This document shows positions 17,128-25,474 of a stretch of 60,410 nucleotides of DNA, piece by piece. The first letter of the stretch is position 1. Each line of letters opens with the position of its first letter. The position numbers and the translations under genes are program-made. The stretch spans positions 1 through 60,410 of the forward strand of contig JBOHPP010000072.1 of NCBI GenBank assembly GCA_050731755.1. Reading direction: 5' to 3'. Origin of the DNA: JBOHPP01 sp050731755 (lineage in GTDB: Bacteria > Methylomirabilota > Methylomirabilia > Rokubacteriales > CSP1-6). The notes under the pieces were generated by a model. That model was not told the origin of the DNA. It saw nothing but the letters and a program-made list of their open reading frames with translations, and did no database searches.

Positions 17128-18503
17128 TGTCGGGCCGGGCCGGCGGGTCCACTCTCCGGCTCCCCAAAGATAGCCTGAACGGGCGAGGCTTGTCCCTCTT
17201 TGCGGTCGGGCCAGGCCGGCGCCGGGGCTGCCACGCCGTTTTGCAACTCCGTGTAAACGTTGCGCCCACGTGTTTCGCGAATGAGGAGGCTAAGAAGGGT
17301 CGAGAGCAGGGTGGAGGCCGCGCATAGGCCGAAGGCGACCCGGTAGGCCTCGACTGGGTACACCCGTGCTCCGGCCACCTCGACCCCAGCCCAATGGGCG
17401 TCCAGCACCGCTCCCAGCGGCCCCTGCGTGAGGGCCGCGCCGAGGAAGCCGCCGAGGTTGACGACGGCCACGGCCACCCCTGCCAGTGACGGCGGGTTCA
17501 CCTCACGGGCGATAGGCCAGGTCAGCATGAAGGCGCCGCTCACCACTCCCAGCGAAAAGAGCACTAGGTAGACGCCACCGAGCGTGAGCTCGCCCAGCGT
17601 CAGCACGAAGATGGCCAGGATCAGACACTGGACCGCGGTGAGGATGGTGTACGGCAGCTTGCGACGGCGCACCAGGTGGTCGGAGACCAACCCGGTGAGC
17701 GGCCCGGTGACGAGCAGCGCCGTCGCCGTCGCGGTGGCGTAGGCCGCCGCCGTGCCGGTCGTCAGGCCATAGACGTCGCGGAGGTACGGCACCACCCACA
17801 GCATCAGGTTCCCGGCCGCCGCGTAGAGGAAGAAGAAGGCCAGGAACGGCGGCCAGGTGTGCCGGTTGGTGAGAACCGTGCCCATGCCGGCCAGGATCGC
17901 GCCGAGACCCGGCGTCGGCGCGGCGACCGCCTCCGCACCTTCCGGGTGGTCCCGCACGAGCCAAGCGCAAAGGGCGGCGCCGGCGAGCGTGGCAAGCCCG
18001 ACCGCGGCGAAGGCGCCGCGCCAGCCGACCAGGCTGACGAGCCAGGCCAACGGTGCCGTGGCCACCAGAGAGCCCAGGACGCCCGCGGTCGCCGTCAGCG
18101 CCGAGAGCGTCCCGAATCGGGACGGGGGAAACCAGTTCGCCGCGATCTTCAGCGCGCCGATGAACGTGACCGTGGCGCCGAGCCCGACGACGAAGCGCCC
18201 GGCGAAGAGCAGGCTCGTCGTCGGCGCGAGCCCCATGAGCAACGCGCCAAGTCCCATGACCGCCCCGCCCACGGCGACGACGACTCGCACGCCGTAGGCG
18301 TCGATGAGCAGGCCGGCGGGGATCATCAGGGCGGCGTATGCGTAGAAATACATCGCCGCCAGCAGCCCGACGATGGCGCCGGTGGCGTGAAAGGCCTGCA
18401 TCAGCTCCTTGGCGACGACGCCGGGCGCCGGGCGATGGAAGAACGCGATGAGGAAGAGCGCGGTGGGGATCGCCCACATGAGCCAGCGTCGTGACCAAGG
18501 CAT
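17124..18503 (-). CDS. Major facilitator superfamily transporter
   Basis: A 459-residue membrane protein from ATG 18503 (GTG 18512 is also possible) with about twelve hydrophobic helices. It has the MFS motif-A-like LLIDAYGVRVVV after helix 2 and a motif-C-like GVLGSL segment in the middle. The sequence SLVGWRGAFAAVG is common in organic-acid and nitrate-type MFS proteins. The substrate is unknown. It is the first gene of a coupled run: MFS, 28-aa ORF, sensor kinase, lipoprotein. The kinase may therefore sense the transported compound. Confidence 0.85.
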   Translation of the reverse strand: MPWSRRWLMWAIPTALFLIAFFHRPAPGVVAKELMQAFHATGAIVGLLAAMYFYAYAALMIPAGLLIDAYGVRVVVAVGGAVMGLGALLMGLAPTTSLLFAGRFVVGLGATVTFIGALKIAANWFPPSRFGTLSALTATAGVLGSLVATAPLAWLVSLVGWRGAFAAVGLATLAGAALCAWLVRDHPEGAEAVAAPTPGLGAILAGMGTVLTNRHTWPPFLAFFFLYAAAGNLMLWVVPYLRDVYGLTTGTAAAYATATATALLVTGPLTGLVSDHLVRRRKLPYTILTAVQCLILAIFVLTLGELTLGGVYLVLFSLGVVSGAFMLTWPIAREVNPPSLAGVAVAVVNLGGFLGAALTQGPLGAVLDAHWAGVEVAGARVYPVEAYRVAFGLCAASTLLSTLLSLLIRETRGRNVYTELQNGVAAPAPAWPDRKEGQASPVQAIFGEPESGPAGPARQ

Positions 18504-18534
18504 GCCGCCCACTCATATCAGCGGCCCCGCGCGA

Positions 18535-18563
18535 TTGCAAAGCCTCCGGTCGTGGCCTACCAT
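18535..18563 (+). promoter_or_regulatory. Putative promoter for a leaderless LLM mRNA
   Basis: TTGCAA (18535-18540), a 17-bp spacer and TACCAT (18558-18563). The ATG begins nine bases after the -10 element and no ribosome-binding site is visible, which fits a leaderless transcript. Confidence 0.4.
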
Positions 18564-18571
18564 TACGCGCC

Positions 18572-19537
18572 ATGGAGTTCGGCCTGTCGCTGCCCGGCCG
18601 CGGCCCGCTCGCGGGCCCCGACGTCGTGCTCAAGATCGCCGCGCGCGCCGAAGCCCTGCGTTACTCGTCGCTGTTCGTCACCGACCACATCGTGCTGCCC
18701 GCCTCCACGGCCCGTTCGATCTACCCGTACTCGCCCTCCGGGCAGTTTCCCGGCGGCTCGCAACAAGACTACCTGGAGCCGCTGGCGATGCTGAGCCATC
18801 TGGCCCACGCCACGACGCGGGTGCGGCTGGGCACCAGCGTGCTGGTGATTCCGTACCGGAACCCGCTGACCACCGCCAAGATGCTGGCCACCATCGACGT
18901 CCTGTCGAAGGGCCGGGTGATCCTGGGTGCGGGCGTGGGCTGGCTCCGGGAAGAGTTCGAGGCGGTGGCGGCGCCGCCATTCGCGGAGCGCGGGCGCGTG
19001 ACCGACGAGTATCTCCGGCTCATGCGCGCGGCCTGGACGACCGATCCCGTGACGTTCGAGGGGCGGTACTACAAAGTCCGCGACGTCCACGCGCTCCCCA
19101 AGCCCCGGCAGCGCGGCGGGATCCCGATCTGGATCGGCGGCCACACCGACGCGGCGCTCCACCGGGCGGCGTCGGTGGGCGACGGGTGGCATCCCATCGG
19201 CTTGCGTCCCCCCGCCGGCCTCATGCCCGACGAGTACGCGGCCAAAGTCAAGCAGCTTCATACCTACGCGCAGCAGGCCGGCCGTGATCCGCGGACCCTC
19301 ACGCTCAGCTTCCGAGCCCCCATGGAGGTGCGCTCGCGACGCGAGAAGACGCCCGGCGGCGACCGCCCTCTGTTCCAGGGCTCGCCGGCGGAGATCGTCG
19401 GCGACATCGACCGCTACCGGGCGCTCGGGGTGCGCCACTTCGTGTTCGATCCCGTCCGCCCGGATGTCAAGGCCATGCTGGCCAACATGGAGCGCTTCGC
19501 CCACGACGTCCGCCCCAAGTTGCGGGGTTCGAGATGA
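18572..19537 (+). CDS. LLM-class (luciferase-like) F420-dependent oxidoreductase
   Basis: A 321-residue TIM-barrel protein of the luciferase-like monooxygenase class: MEFGLSLPGRGPLAG at the start, VTDHIVLP, RLGTSVLVIPYRNP, LGAGVGWLREEFEA and the GRYYKVRDVHALPKP segment typical of F420-dependent members. Substrate unknown. I chose ATG 18572, where family similarity begins. Its stop lies inside the conserved leader of cofG, so it sits just upstream of the F420 cluster whose cofactor it probably uses. Confidence 0.88.
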   Translation: MEFGLSLPGRGPLAGPDVVLKIAARAEALRYSSLFVTDHIVLPASTARSIYPYSPSGQFPGGSQQDYLEPLAMLSHLAHATTRVRLGTSVLVIPYRNPLTTAKMLATIDVLSKGRVILGAGVGWLREEFEAVAAPPFAERGRVTDEYLRLMRAAWTTDPVTFEGRYYKVRDVHALPKPRQRGGIPIWIGGHTDAALHRAASVGDGWHPIGLRPPAGLMPDEYAAKVKQLHTYAQQAGRDPRTLTLSFRAPMEVRSRREKTPGGDRPLFQGSPAEIVGDIDRYRALGVRHFVFDPVRPDVKAMLANMERFAHDVRPKLRGSR

Positions 19538-19619
19538 TGAATCGGTCTAGAACAACGAAGCCATGCGCGCCTCGAGCAGGCCACCCACGGCGCAAGCCGG
19601 CCACGCGGCGCCCGCTCCA
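19529..19619 (+). promoter_or_regulatory. Conserved ~90-nt leader element, copy B (before cofG)
   Basis: This segment begins at the stop of the LLM gene and ends three bases before the cofG ATG (19623). It is about 90% identical to copy A (minus strand, 15095-15195). The GGTCTAGA, ACGAAGCCAT, AGGCCACCCACGGC, CAAGCCGGCC and CCGCTCCA segments are shared. An in-frame ATG at 19563 within it would extend CofG by 20 residues, but the same frame in copy A contains a stop, so the element is not read as protein. Confidence 0.72.
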
Positions 19620-19622
19620 ACA

Positions 19623-20768
19623 ATGACCATTAGCCACGCGGAAGCGTCTGCCCTCATCACCACGCCGCCCCCGGCGCTGGACGAACTGCTGGCCCGAGCG
19701 GGCGCGCTCCGCGACCGCGGGCGGGGCCGGCGAGTGACGTTCTCCAAGAAGGTCTTCGTCCCGCTGACGACGCTCTGTCGCGACTACTGCCGCTACTGCA
19801 CCTTCCGCCGCGATCCCGGCGAGCCCGGCGCCCATACGATGACGCCCGATGAGGTCGTCGCGCTGGCCCAAGCCGGCGGGCGCATCGGCGCCAAGGAGGC
19901 CCTGTTCTCCCTCGGCGACCGGCCGGAGGCCGTCTTTGCCGAGCAGCGCGAGTTCCTCCGGCGGCACGGGTACCGCACGACGCTCGAGTATCTGCAATCC
20001 ATGTGTGCGCTGACTCTCCGCGAGTCGTCGCTGCTGCCCCACGTCAACCCCGGGCTCATGGGCGAGCGTGACCTGGCGGCGCTGCGCGAGGTCACGGTGA
20101 GCATGGGCTTGATGCTGGAAACGACGTCCGAGCGGCTGCTGGCCGCGGGGATGGCCCACGACCAGGCGCCCGACAAGGTGCCGCGCCGCCGGCTCAAGAC
20201 CATCGAGCTGGCCGGCAAGCTCCAGGTCCCGTTCACTACCGGTCTCCTCATCGGCATCGGCGAGACGTTGGGCGAGCGGGTGGACGCGCTCTACGCCATC
20301 CGCGATCTCCACGAGCGGTATGGGCACGTCCAGGAAGTGATCATCCAGAACTTCCGGGCCAAGCCGCGCATCGCCATGCGACAGGCGCCGGAGCCGACGC
20401 TCGACGATCTGCTCCGCACGGTGGCGGTCGCGCGCCTCGTGCTCGGCCCCGACGTTAATCTACAAGTGCCGCCGAACCTCTCGCCGCACGCCTACCCTCG
20501 TCTGCTCGCGGCCGGGCTCAACGACTGGGGCGGCATCTCGCCGCTCACCATCGACCACATCAACCCCGAGGCCCCGTGGCCGGTGATCTCCGATCTTCGC
20601 CGCGCGACGGAGAGCCAGGGGTTCACGCTGCGCGAGCGCCTCGCCATCTATCCCGAGTACGCCACGCGGCCCGAGTTCGTGACCGAAGCGCTACGCCCCC
20701 GCGTCGAGGCGTGGATCGACGGCGAGGGGCTCGTGAGGGAGTGCCATGAGCACTGGCGACACTGGTAG
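19623..20768 (+). CDS. cofG: 7,8-didemethyl-8-hydroxy-5-deazariboflavin synthase, CofG subunit
   Basis: A 381-residue radical SAM enzyme with the CxxxCxxC cluster motif at Cys52, Cys56 and Cys59 (CRDYCRYC). With CofH it forms the F420 chromophore Fo from tyrosine and a ribityl-uracil precursor. The motifs ALFSLGDRPE, NPGLM and GGISPLTIDHINPE are typical. I set the start at ATG 19623, not 19563, because the upstream 60 bases belong to the repeated leader. The 3' end overlaps cofH by 23 bp. Confidence 0.93.
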   Translation: MTISHAEASALITTPPPALDELLARAGALRDRGRGRRVTFSKKVFVPLTTLCRDYCRYCTFRRDPGEPGAHTMTPDEVVALAQAGGRIGAKEALFSLGDRPEAVFAEQREFLRRHGYRTTLEYLQSMCALTLRESSLLPHVNPGLMGERDLAALREVTVSMGLMLETTSERLLAAGMAHDQAPDKVPRRRLKTIELAGKLQVPFTTGLLIGIGETLGERVDALYAIRDLHERYGHVQEVIIQNFRAKPRIAMRQAPEPTLDDLLRTVAVARLVLGPDVNLQVPPNLSPHAYPRLLAAGLNDWGGISPLTIDHINPEAPWPVISDLRRATESQGFTLRERLAIYPEYATRPEFVTEALRPRVEAWIDGEGLVRECHEHWRHW

Positions 20769-22011
20769 GCTGACCCCGGCCCTGGACTGGGCCTCGCCGG
20801 CGGTACGCGGGAGCCTGGCCCGCGCCCTGGACGGCGCTGAGGTCTCCGTCGAGGACGGGCTCGTGCTGGCCGCCGTTCGCGGCCGCGACCTGCAGGCCCT
20901 GGCCCTGGCTGCCGATGAGATGCGGCGGCGGCAGGTCGGTGACCTCGTCACGTTCGTCGTCAACCGCAACATCAACTTCACCAACGTCTGCATCAAGCAC
21001 TGCACCTTCTGCGCTTTCAGCCGTGATCACCGCGAAGAGGAGGGCTACTTCCTGCCCGTCGAGGAGGTCGTGCGGCGAGCCCAGGAGGCCTGGGATCTGG
21101 GAGCCACCGAAGTGTGCATCCAGGCCGGGCTACCGCCCAAGCTCGACGGCCGCCACTACATCGAGCTCTGTCACGCCCTCAAGCGCGCCCTGCCCGATGT
21201 GCACCTGCACGCGTTCTCACCGGAGGAGGTGCTCTACGGCTCGGTGCGATCTGGGCTGCCCGTGCGGGAGTATCTCGCGGAGCTCAAAGCGGCCGGGCTC
21301 GGCACCCTGCCCGGGACCTCCGCGGAAATCCTCGACCAGGAGATCCGGGACCGCATCGCCCGCGGCCGCATCACGGTGGCGCAGTGGGTGGAGGTCGTCA
21401 CCACCGCACATTCCCTGGGCATCCGCACCACCTCCACCATCATGTACGGACACGTGGAGTCGCCCGCCCACTGGGTCCGTCACATGGCGCTCCTGCGCTC
21501 CATCCAGAAGGACACCGGCGGCTTCACTGAGTTCGTGCCGCTGTCCCTCATCTACACCGAGGCGCCGATGTGGGCCAAGCGGCTCGTCCCCGGCGTGCGT
21601 CCCGGCGCCAGCGGCGCCGAGGTGGTCACGATGCACGCCCTGGCCCGACTCCTGTTGGGCCCGACGCTCCGAAACGTGCAGTGCTCGTGGGTCAAGGAGG
21701 GTCCGAAGCTCGCGCAGTTGCTGCTCGACGCCGGGGCCAACGACCTGGGGGGGACCCTGATCAACGAGTCCATCTCGACCTCGGCCGGCGCCGGCTACGG
21801 GCAGCTGGTGCCGCCGGCCGAGCTCAAGCGCCTCGTGCGCGACGCCGGCCGCGTCCCGGCCCAGCGGGACACGGTGTACACGATCCTGCGTCGCTATGAC
21901 GGGCCCGACGACGAGGCCTCACCGCTCGACGTCGTGGAGGACGCTGAATCGCGGTTCGGGTCGTACCGCCGCTTGATCGCGTCGGGCGAGTTCCGCTACA
22001 CGCGACGGTAG
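20746..22011 (+). CDS. cofH: 5-amino-6-(D-ribitylamino)uracil:L-tyrosine 4-hydroxyphenyl transferase, CofH subunit
   Basis: A 421-residue radical SAM protein with CxxxCxxC at Cys82, Cys86 and Cys89 (CIKHCTFC). It joins tyrosine to the ribityl-uracil in Fo synthesis, working before CofG. ATG 20746 has a GAGGGAG site inside the end of cofG, so the two are coupled. In actinobacteria the two are fused as FbiC; here they are separate, as in archaea and some other bacteria. Confidence 0.93.
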   Translation: MSTGDTGRLTPALDWASPAVRGSLARALDGAEVSVEDGLVLAAVRGRDLQALALAADEMRRRQVGDLVTFVVNRNINFTNVCIKHCTFCAFSRDHREEEGYFLPVEEVVRRAQEAWDLGATEVCIQAGLPPKLDGRHYIELCHALKRALPDVHLHAFSPEEVLYGSVRSGLPVREYLAELKAAGLGTLPGTSAEILDQEIRDRIARGRITVAQWVEVVTTAHSLGIRTTSTIMYGHVESPAHWVRHMALLRSIQKDTGGFTEFVPLSLIYTEAPMWAKRLVPGVRPGASGAEVVTMHALARLLLGPTLRNVQCSWVKEGPKLAQLLLDAGANDLGGTLINESISTSAGAGYGQLVPPAELKRLVRDAGRVPAQRDTVYTILRRYDGPDDEASPLDVVEDAESRFGSYRRLIASGEFRYTRR

Positions 22012-22078
22012 CCGGCTCAGTGGCCTTGTGGTATTAATTCACGTCTCTCACTCTCACCCGACCAACAGGAGGCTGCCC

Positions 22079-22366
22079 GTGGCGAAGATGATGACGAAGT
22101 CCGCGACCTTCTCCCATCTCTCGCAGAAGTCCAACCTCTCGAAGAAGCAGGTCGCGGAGCTCTTCGACGAGCTCCTCAGGCTGGCCACCAAGGAGGCCAA
22201 GAACGGGTTCGTCGTGCCCGGCTTCGGCAAGCTCGTGCTGGCGAATCGTAAGGCGCGCATGGGTCGGAACCCGCAGACCGGCGAGCCGCTCAAGATCCCT
22301 GCGAAGCGTGTGTGCAAGTTCCGGCTGGCCAAGAGCGTCAAGGACGCGGTGCTTGGGAAGAAGTAG
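22079..22366 (+). CDS. HU-family DNA-binding protein
   Basis: A 95-residue HU/IHF-fold protein from GTG 22079, which has a strong ACAGGAGG site. Helix-rich N-terminus (SHLSQKSNLSKKQVAELFDELL), then VPGFGKLVLANRKARMGRNPQTGE, the DNA-binding arm signature of HU proteins, and a Lys-rich tail. HU bends DNA and organises the nucleoid. Its position inside an F420 gene run is unusual. A TATTAAT sequence about 45 bp upstream may give it a separate promoter. Confidence 0.88.
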   Translation: MAKMMTKSATFSHLSQKSNLSKKQVAELFDELLRLATKEAKNGFVVPGFGKLVLANRKARMGRNPQTGEPLKIPAKRVCKFRLAKSVKDAVLGKK

Positions 22367-22475
22367 TCCCCGGCGGCGCCGCTCCGTCGAGGGGCCGGCG
22401 CCGGCGTCCGCCACCCCGAACGTCGGTGTTGGCCTGGCCCCCACTCCATCGCTGTCTGCCGCGACCGCGCCGCGC

Positions 22476-22931
22476 GTGTGGCAGGGCGTGGGCTACCGTC
22501 CGCTACCCGAGCCGGCGGTCGCCCGCCCGCTCTTCGACTTCGCGGCGCTGCCCTGGCCGGCGCACCACGCCTTCGGCTGGGGAGCGTTCGTGGCCGGCCC
22601 GTCCGCGGCCGAGCGCCTGGTGGGCGCGCTGATGGCCGAAGCCGACCAGCGCGCAATGTTCTTTCACGGGCCGGTGGTGCGCGAGGGCGACGACCCTATG
22701 GAGATCGCGGCCCAACTGGTGGCCGCGGCGATCGATCACGCCGTCGCGCTGGGCGGCGAGACGCTCTTCACGCGACCGCAGGGGCTCGACCGGGTGTGGG
22801 TGCGCTTCGGCTTCATCCCGCTGCCGGAGAGCACGTTGCCGGAAAGCCTGGCCGGCCGGCCCGGGGCCGGTCTCTACGCCTGGCGCGGGGGCAGCGCGCT
22901 CTGGATGCTGCGCGAGGGGCCGCGCGAGTGA
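22476..22931 (+). CDS. Unknown protein inside the F420 cluster, faintly GNAT-like
   Basis: An open frame continues from inside the HU gene; the first convincing start after the HU stop is GTG 22476, giving 151 residues. I recognise no family with confidence. The mid-section AAQLVAAAIDHAVALGGETLF followed by RVWVRFGFIPLP looks like the last helix and strands of a GNAT acetyltransferase fold, but there is no clear acetyl-CoA loop. It ends four bases before cofD, so it is probably co-transcribed with cofD and cofC. Start and function are uncertain. Confidence 0.5.
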   Translation: MWQGVGYRPLPEPAVARPLFDFAALPWPAHHAFGWGAFVAGPSAAERLVGALMAEADQRAMFFHGPVVREGDDPMEIAAQLVAAAIDHAVALGGETLFTRPQGLDRVWVRFGFIPLPESTLPESLAGRPGAGLYAWRGGSALWMLREGPRE

Positions 22932-22935
22932 GGCG

Positions 22936-23865
22936 ATGAGGGTTACGGCGATCGCCGGTGGCACCGGTGCCGCCAAGCTGCTGCGGGGATTCGCGGCCTG
23001 TCTCTCCTCGGACGACCTCACCGTCATCGGCAACACCGGCGACGACAGCGAGATCTGGGGCCTCCACGTCTCTCCCGATCTGGATACCGTCACCTATGCG
23101 TTGGCGGGGCGACTCGACGCCGAGCGGGGCTGGGGGCGCGCCCACGAGAGCTTCCGGTGCCTCGAGGCCATGGCCGAGCTGGGTGCCGAGACGTGGTTCA
23201 ACCTCGGGGACCGCGACCTGGCCACCCACGTCTTTCGCACTGAGGCCCTGCGCCGCGGCGCCCGTCTCTCGGAGGTGACCGCGGAGATCGCCCGCCGGCT
23301 CGGCGTGGCCGCCCGGATTTTGCCGATGAGCGACGAGCCGGTCCGGACGCGCGTTCAGACGCCGGACGGCTGGCTCACGTTCCAGGAATACTTCGTGCGC
23401 GAGAAAGCCCTGGTCGAGGTCCTCGACGTGTCGTACGAGGGTGCCCAGCAGGCCCGGCCGGCGCCCGGTGTCGAAGAGGCCATCGCCAGCGCCGACCTGC
23501 TCGTCGTCTGCCCGTCGAATCCGGTGACGTCGATTGGCCCCGTGCTGGCCGTACCGGGAATCATCGAGGCGCTGGGCCGAGCCCCCGCGATGGTCGTCGG
23601 TGTCAGCCCCATCGTGGGCGGCGCGCCGGTCAGCGGCCCCGCCGCTGCTCTCATGCGCGCTCGCGGCCTGCCGGTCTCGCCGGCCGGGCTCGCCCGCGCC
23701 TACATGCCGTGGCTCGACGTGCTCCTGGTGGACGAGCGGGACCGCACCAGCGCGCCCGAGGTGCGGCAGCAGGGTGTGTCGCCCATCGTCGCCGACATCG
23801 TGATGACCAATCGCGCGCGGGAGGTGGCGCTGGCCAGACGCGTCCTGGAGGCCGCTCGGCCATGA
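22936..23865 (+). CDS. cofD: 2-phospho-L-lactate (or PEP) transferase CofD/FbiA
   Basis: A 309-residue CofD-family protein: VTAIAGGTGAAKLLRGFA at the N-terminus, NTGDDSEIWGLHVSPDLDTV (nucleotide and Fo binding) and GNL-like SPIVGGAPVSGPAA. It transfers the phospholactyl or phosphoenolpyruvyl group from its GDP-activated form to Fo, giving F420-0 or dehydro-F420-0. Which donor this organism uses cannot be seen. The stop overlaps the cofC start by ATGA. Confidence 0.94.
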   Translation: MRVTAIAGGTGAAKLLRGFAACLSSDDLTVIGNTGDDSEIWGLHVSPDLDTVTYALAGRLDAERGWGRAHESFRCLEAMAELGAETWFNLGDRDLATHVFRTEALRRGARLSEVTAEIARRLGVAARILPMSDEPVRTRVQTPDGWLTFQEYFVREKALVEVLDVSYEGAQQARPAPGVEEAIASADLLVVCPSNPVTSIGPVLAVPGIIEALGRAPAMVVGVSPIVGGAPVSGPAAALMRARGLPVSPAGLARAYMPWLDVLLVDERDRTSAPEVRQQGVSPIVADIVMTNRAREVALARRVLEAARP

Positions 23866-24542
23866 TCGTCGCCGCCGTCCCCGTCAAGGATCTGGTCAAC
23901 GCCAAGCAGCGGCTGATGCCCATCCTGGGTCCGGACGAGCGCCGGCACCTTGCCCGGGCGATGTTGCGCGACGTCCTCCGCGCGCTGGCCGCCGCGCGAT
24001 TCGACCTCGTGTGGGTGGTCACGCGGGACGCCGACGTGGCGGCGATCGCGCGGACGCTCGGCGCCGACGTCCTCGCTGAAGAGGTGAACCGCGGGCACAC
24101 CGCGGCCGTGGCGCTCGCTCAGCACGAGGCCAGGCGGCGCGGCGCCGGCGTGTTTGTCACCGTGCCCGGCGATGTGCCCTGCGCGACCGCCGGTGAGCTC
24201 GAGGCGCTGGCCCGGGCCGCCACCGCGCGCACACCGATTGCGGTGCTCACGCCCTCGCGCACGGGCCGCGGCACCAACGGTGTCGCGCTGGCGCCACCCG
24301 ACGCCATGCCGCTCACGTTCGGCGAGCCCTCGTTCGAGAACCACCTCGCGCTGGCCCGCCGGCTGCATCTCGTCCCCCACGTGCTGCCGATGCCCGGCCT
24401 CGGTCTCGACATCGACGGCGCCGAGGATCTCGACGCGCTGGCCGCCGAGGGCGGCGCCACCGAAAGCGGCCGCCTCGTGGCGACCTGGAACGTCACCGCG
24501 CGGACAGCGATGACCGCGGACGTTTGGAAGGGGACCGGGTGA
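23862..24542 (+). CDS. cofC: Phospholactate/phosphoenolpyruvate guanylyltransferase CofC/FbiD
   Basis: A 226-residue nucleotidyltransferase that makes the GDP-activated donor for CofD. It opens MIVAAVPVKDLVNAKQRL, and has PGDVPCATAGELEAL and the C-terminal LGLDIDGAEDLDAL, all typical of CofC. ATG 23862 overlaps the cofD stop. The last ~15 residues run into the 42-bp repeat region and look like an added tail. Confidence 0.92.
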   Translation: MIVAAVPVKDLVNAKQRLMPILGPDERRHLARAMLRDVLRALAAARFDLVWVVTRDADVAAIARTLGADVLAEEVNRGHTAAVALAQHEARRRGAGVFVTVPGDVPCATAGELEALARAATARTPIAVLTPSRTGRGTNGVALAPPDAMPLTFGEPSFENHLALARRLHLVPHVLPMPGLGLDIDGAEDLDALAAEGGATESGRLVATWNVTARTAMTADVWKGTG

Positions 24543-24716
24543 CACCCCGCGTGAAGGGGGCAGGTTTGGAGGGGGACGGTGTGACGTCGCACACGAATGG
24601 CGGAGGTTTGGAGGGGGCGGGTTGTGGCACCCCGCGCGAATGGGGAGGTTTGGAGGGGGCGGCCGCTGCCCCCTCCAATTTTATGGTTTGGAGGGGGTGG
24701 CCGCTGCCCCCTCCAA
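24541..24716. repeat. 42-bp tandem repeats plus two palindromes between cofC and cofE
   Basis: Three imperfect ~42-bp tandem units (about 24541-24667) share a GAAnGGGGGAGGTTTGGAGG-like core. They run into two palindromes: TTGGAGGGGGC with GCCCCCTCCAA at 24650-24678, and TTGGAGGGGGT with the same right arm at 24688-24716. The inner C to T change in the second still pairs as a G-U wobble. The same unit occurs at 12128-12192. This block splits the F420 run and may separate cofE from cofC transcription. Confidence 0.75.
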
Positions 24717-24724
24717 GTTCATAG

Positions 24725-25474
24725 ATGCCGCGATTCGAGGTCATCGGCGTCGAAGGGATCCCCGAGGTCCGTCCGGGCGACGATCTCGCCCGCCAGATCG
24801 CCGAGGCGGCGGCGCGCCAGGGCACAATGTTGCGGGGTGGCGATCTGCTCGTCGTGGGGCAGAAGGTTGTCTCCAAGGCCGAAGGCCGGTTGGTGAGCCT
24901 CGCCGAGGTGACGCCGTCGCCGGCGGCCGTCCGCATGGCCGCCGAGCTGGGCCGCGATCCTCGGCTGGTCGAGGTGATCCTGAGGGAGTCCCGGCGCATC
25001 GTCCGCATGGACCGCGGCGTGCTCATCACGGAGACGCGCCACGGCTGGGTCTGTGCCAATGCCGGCGTCGACCAGTCCAACGTCGAGCGCGACTGGGTCG
25101 CGTTGCTGCCCGAGGACGGCGACCGCTCGGCGCAGCGGCTGCGGGAGGCGCTGCGGGAGCGCGCCGGCGTCGATGTCGCCGTCATCATCTCCGACACCTT
25201 CGGCCGGCCGTGGCGGGAGGGGCTGACGAACGTGGCCGTGGGCGTGAGTGGGATCGCCCCGCTCGTGAGCTATCTGGGCGAGCGCGATCCGGCTGGCCAC
25301 GTGCTCCAGGCGACCATCCTGGCCGTCGCCGACGAGGTCGCCGGCGCCGCCGAGCTGGTGATGGGCAAGCTGAGCCGGATCCCGGTGGCCATCGTCCGCG
25401 GCCTCGGCGTGGCCCCGAGCGAGGAGGGTTCCAAGCCCCTGCTTCGCGACCCGGCGCGCGACCTGTTCCGGTGA
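24725..25474 (+). CDS. cofE: Coenzyme F420-0:L-glutamate ligase CofE
   Basis: A 249-residue, single-domain CofE (archaeal length; the FbiB nitroreductase-like C-terminal domain is absent). Visible: DLLVVGQKVVSKAEGR, SRRIVRMDRGVLITETRHG, ANAGVDQSN and VIISDTFGRPWREGL. It adds glutamates to F420-0 using GTP. There is no clear ribosome-binding site before ATG 24725; the start follows directly on the palindrome block. Its stop overlaps the next gene's start. Confidence 0.93.
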   Translation: MPRFEVIGVEGIPEVRPGDDLARQIAEAAARQGTMLRGGDLLVVGQKVVSKAEGRLVSLAEVTPSPAAVRMAAELGRDPRLVEVILRESRRIVRMDRGVLITETRHGWVCANAGVDQSNVERDWVALLPEDGDRSAQRLREALRERAGVDVAVIISDTFGRPWREGLTNVAVGVSGIAPLVSYLGERDPAGHVLQATILAVADEVAGAAELVMGKLSRIPVAIVRGLGVAPSEEGSKPLLRDPARDLFR

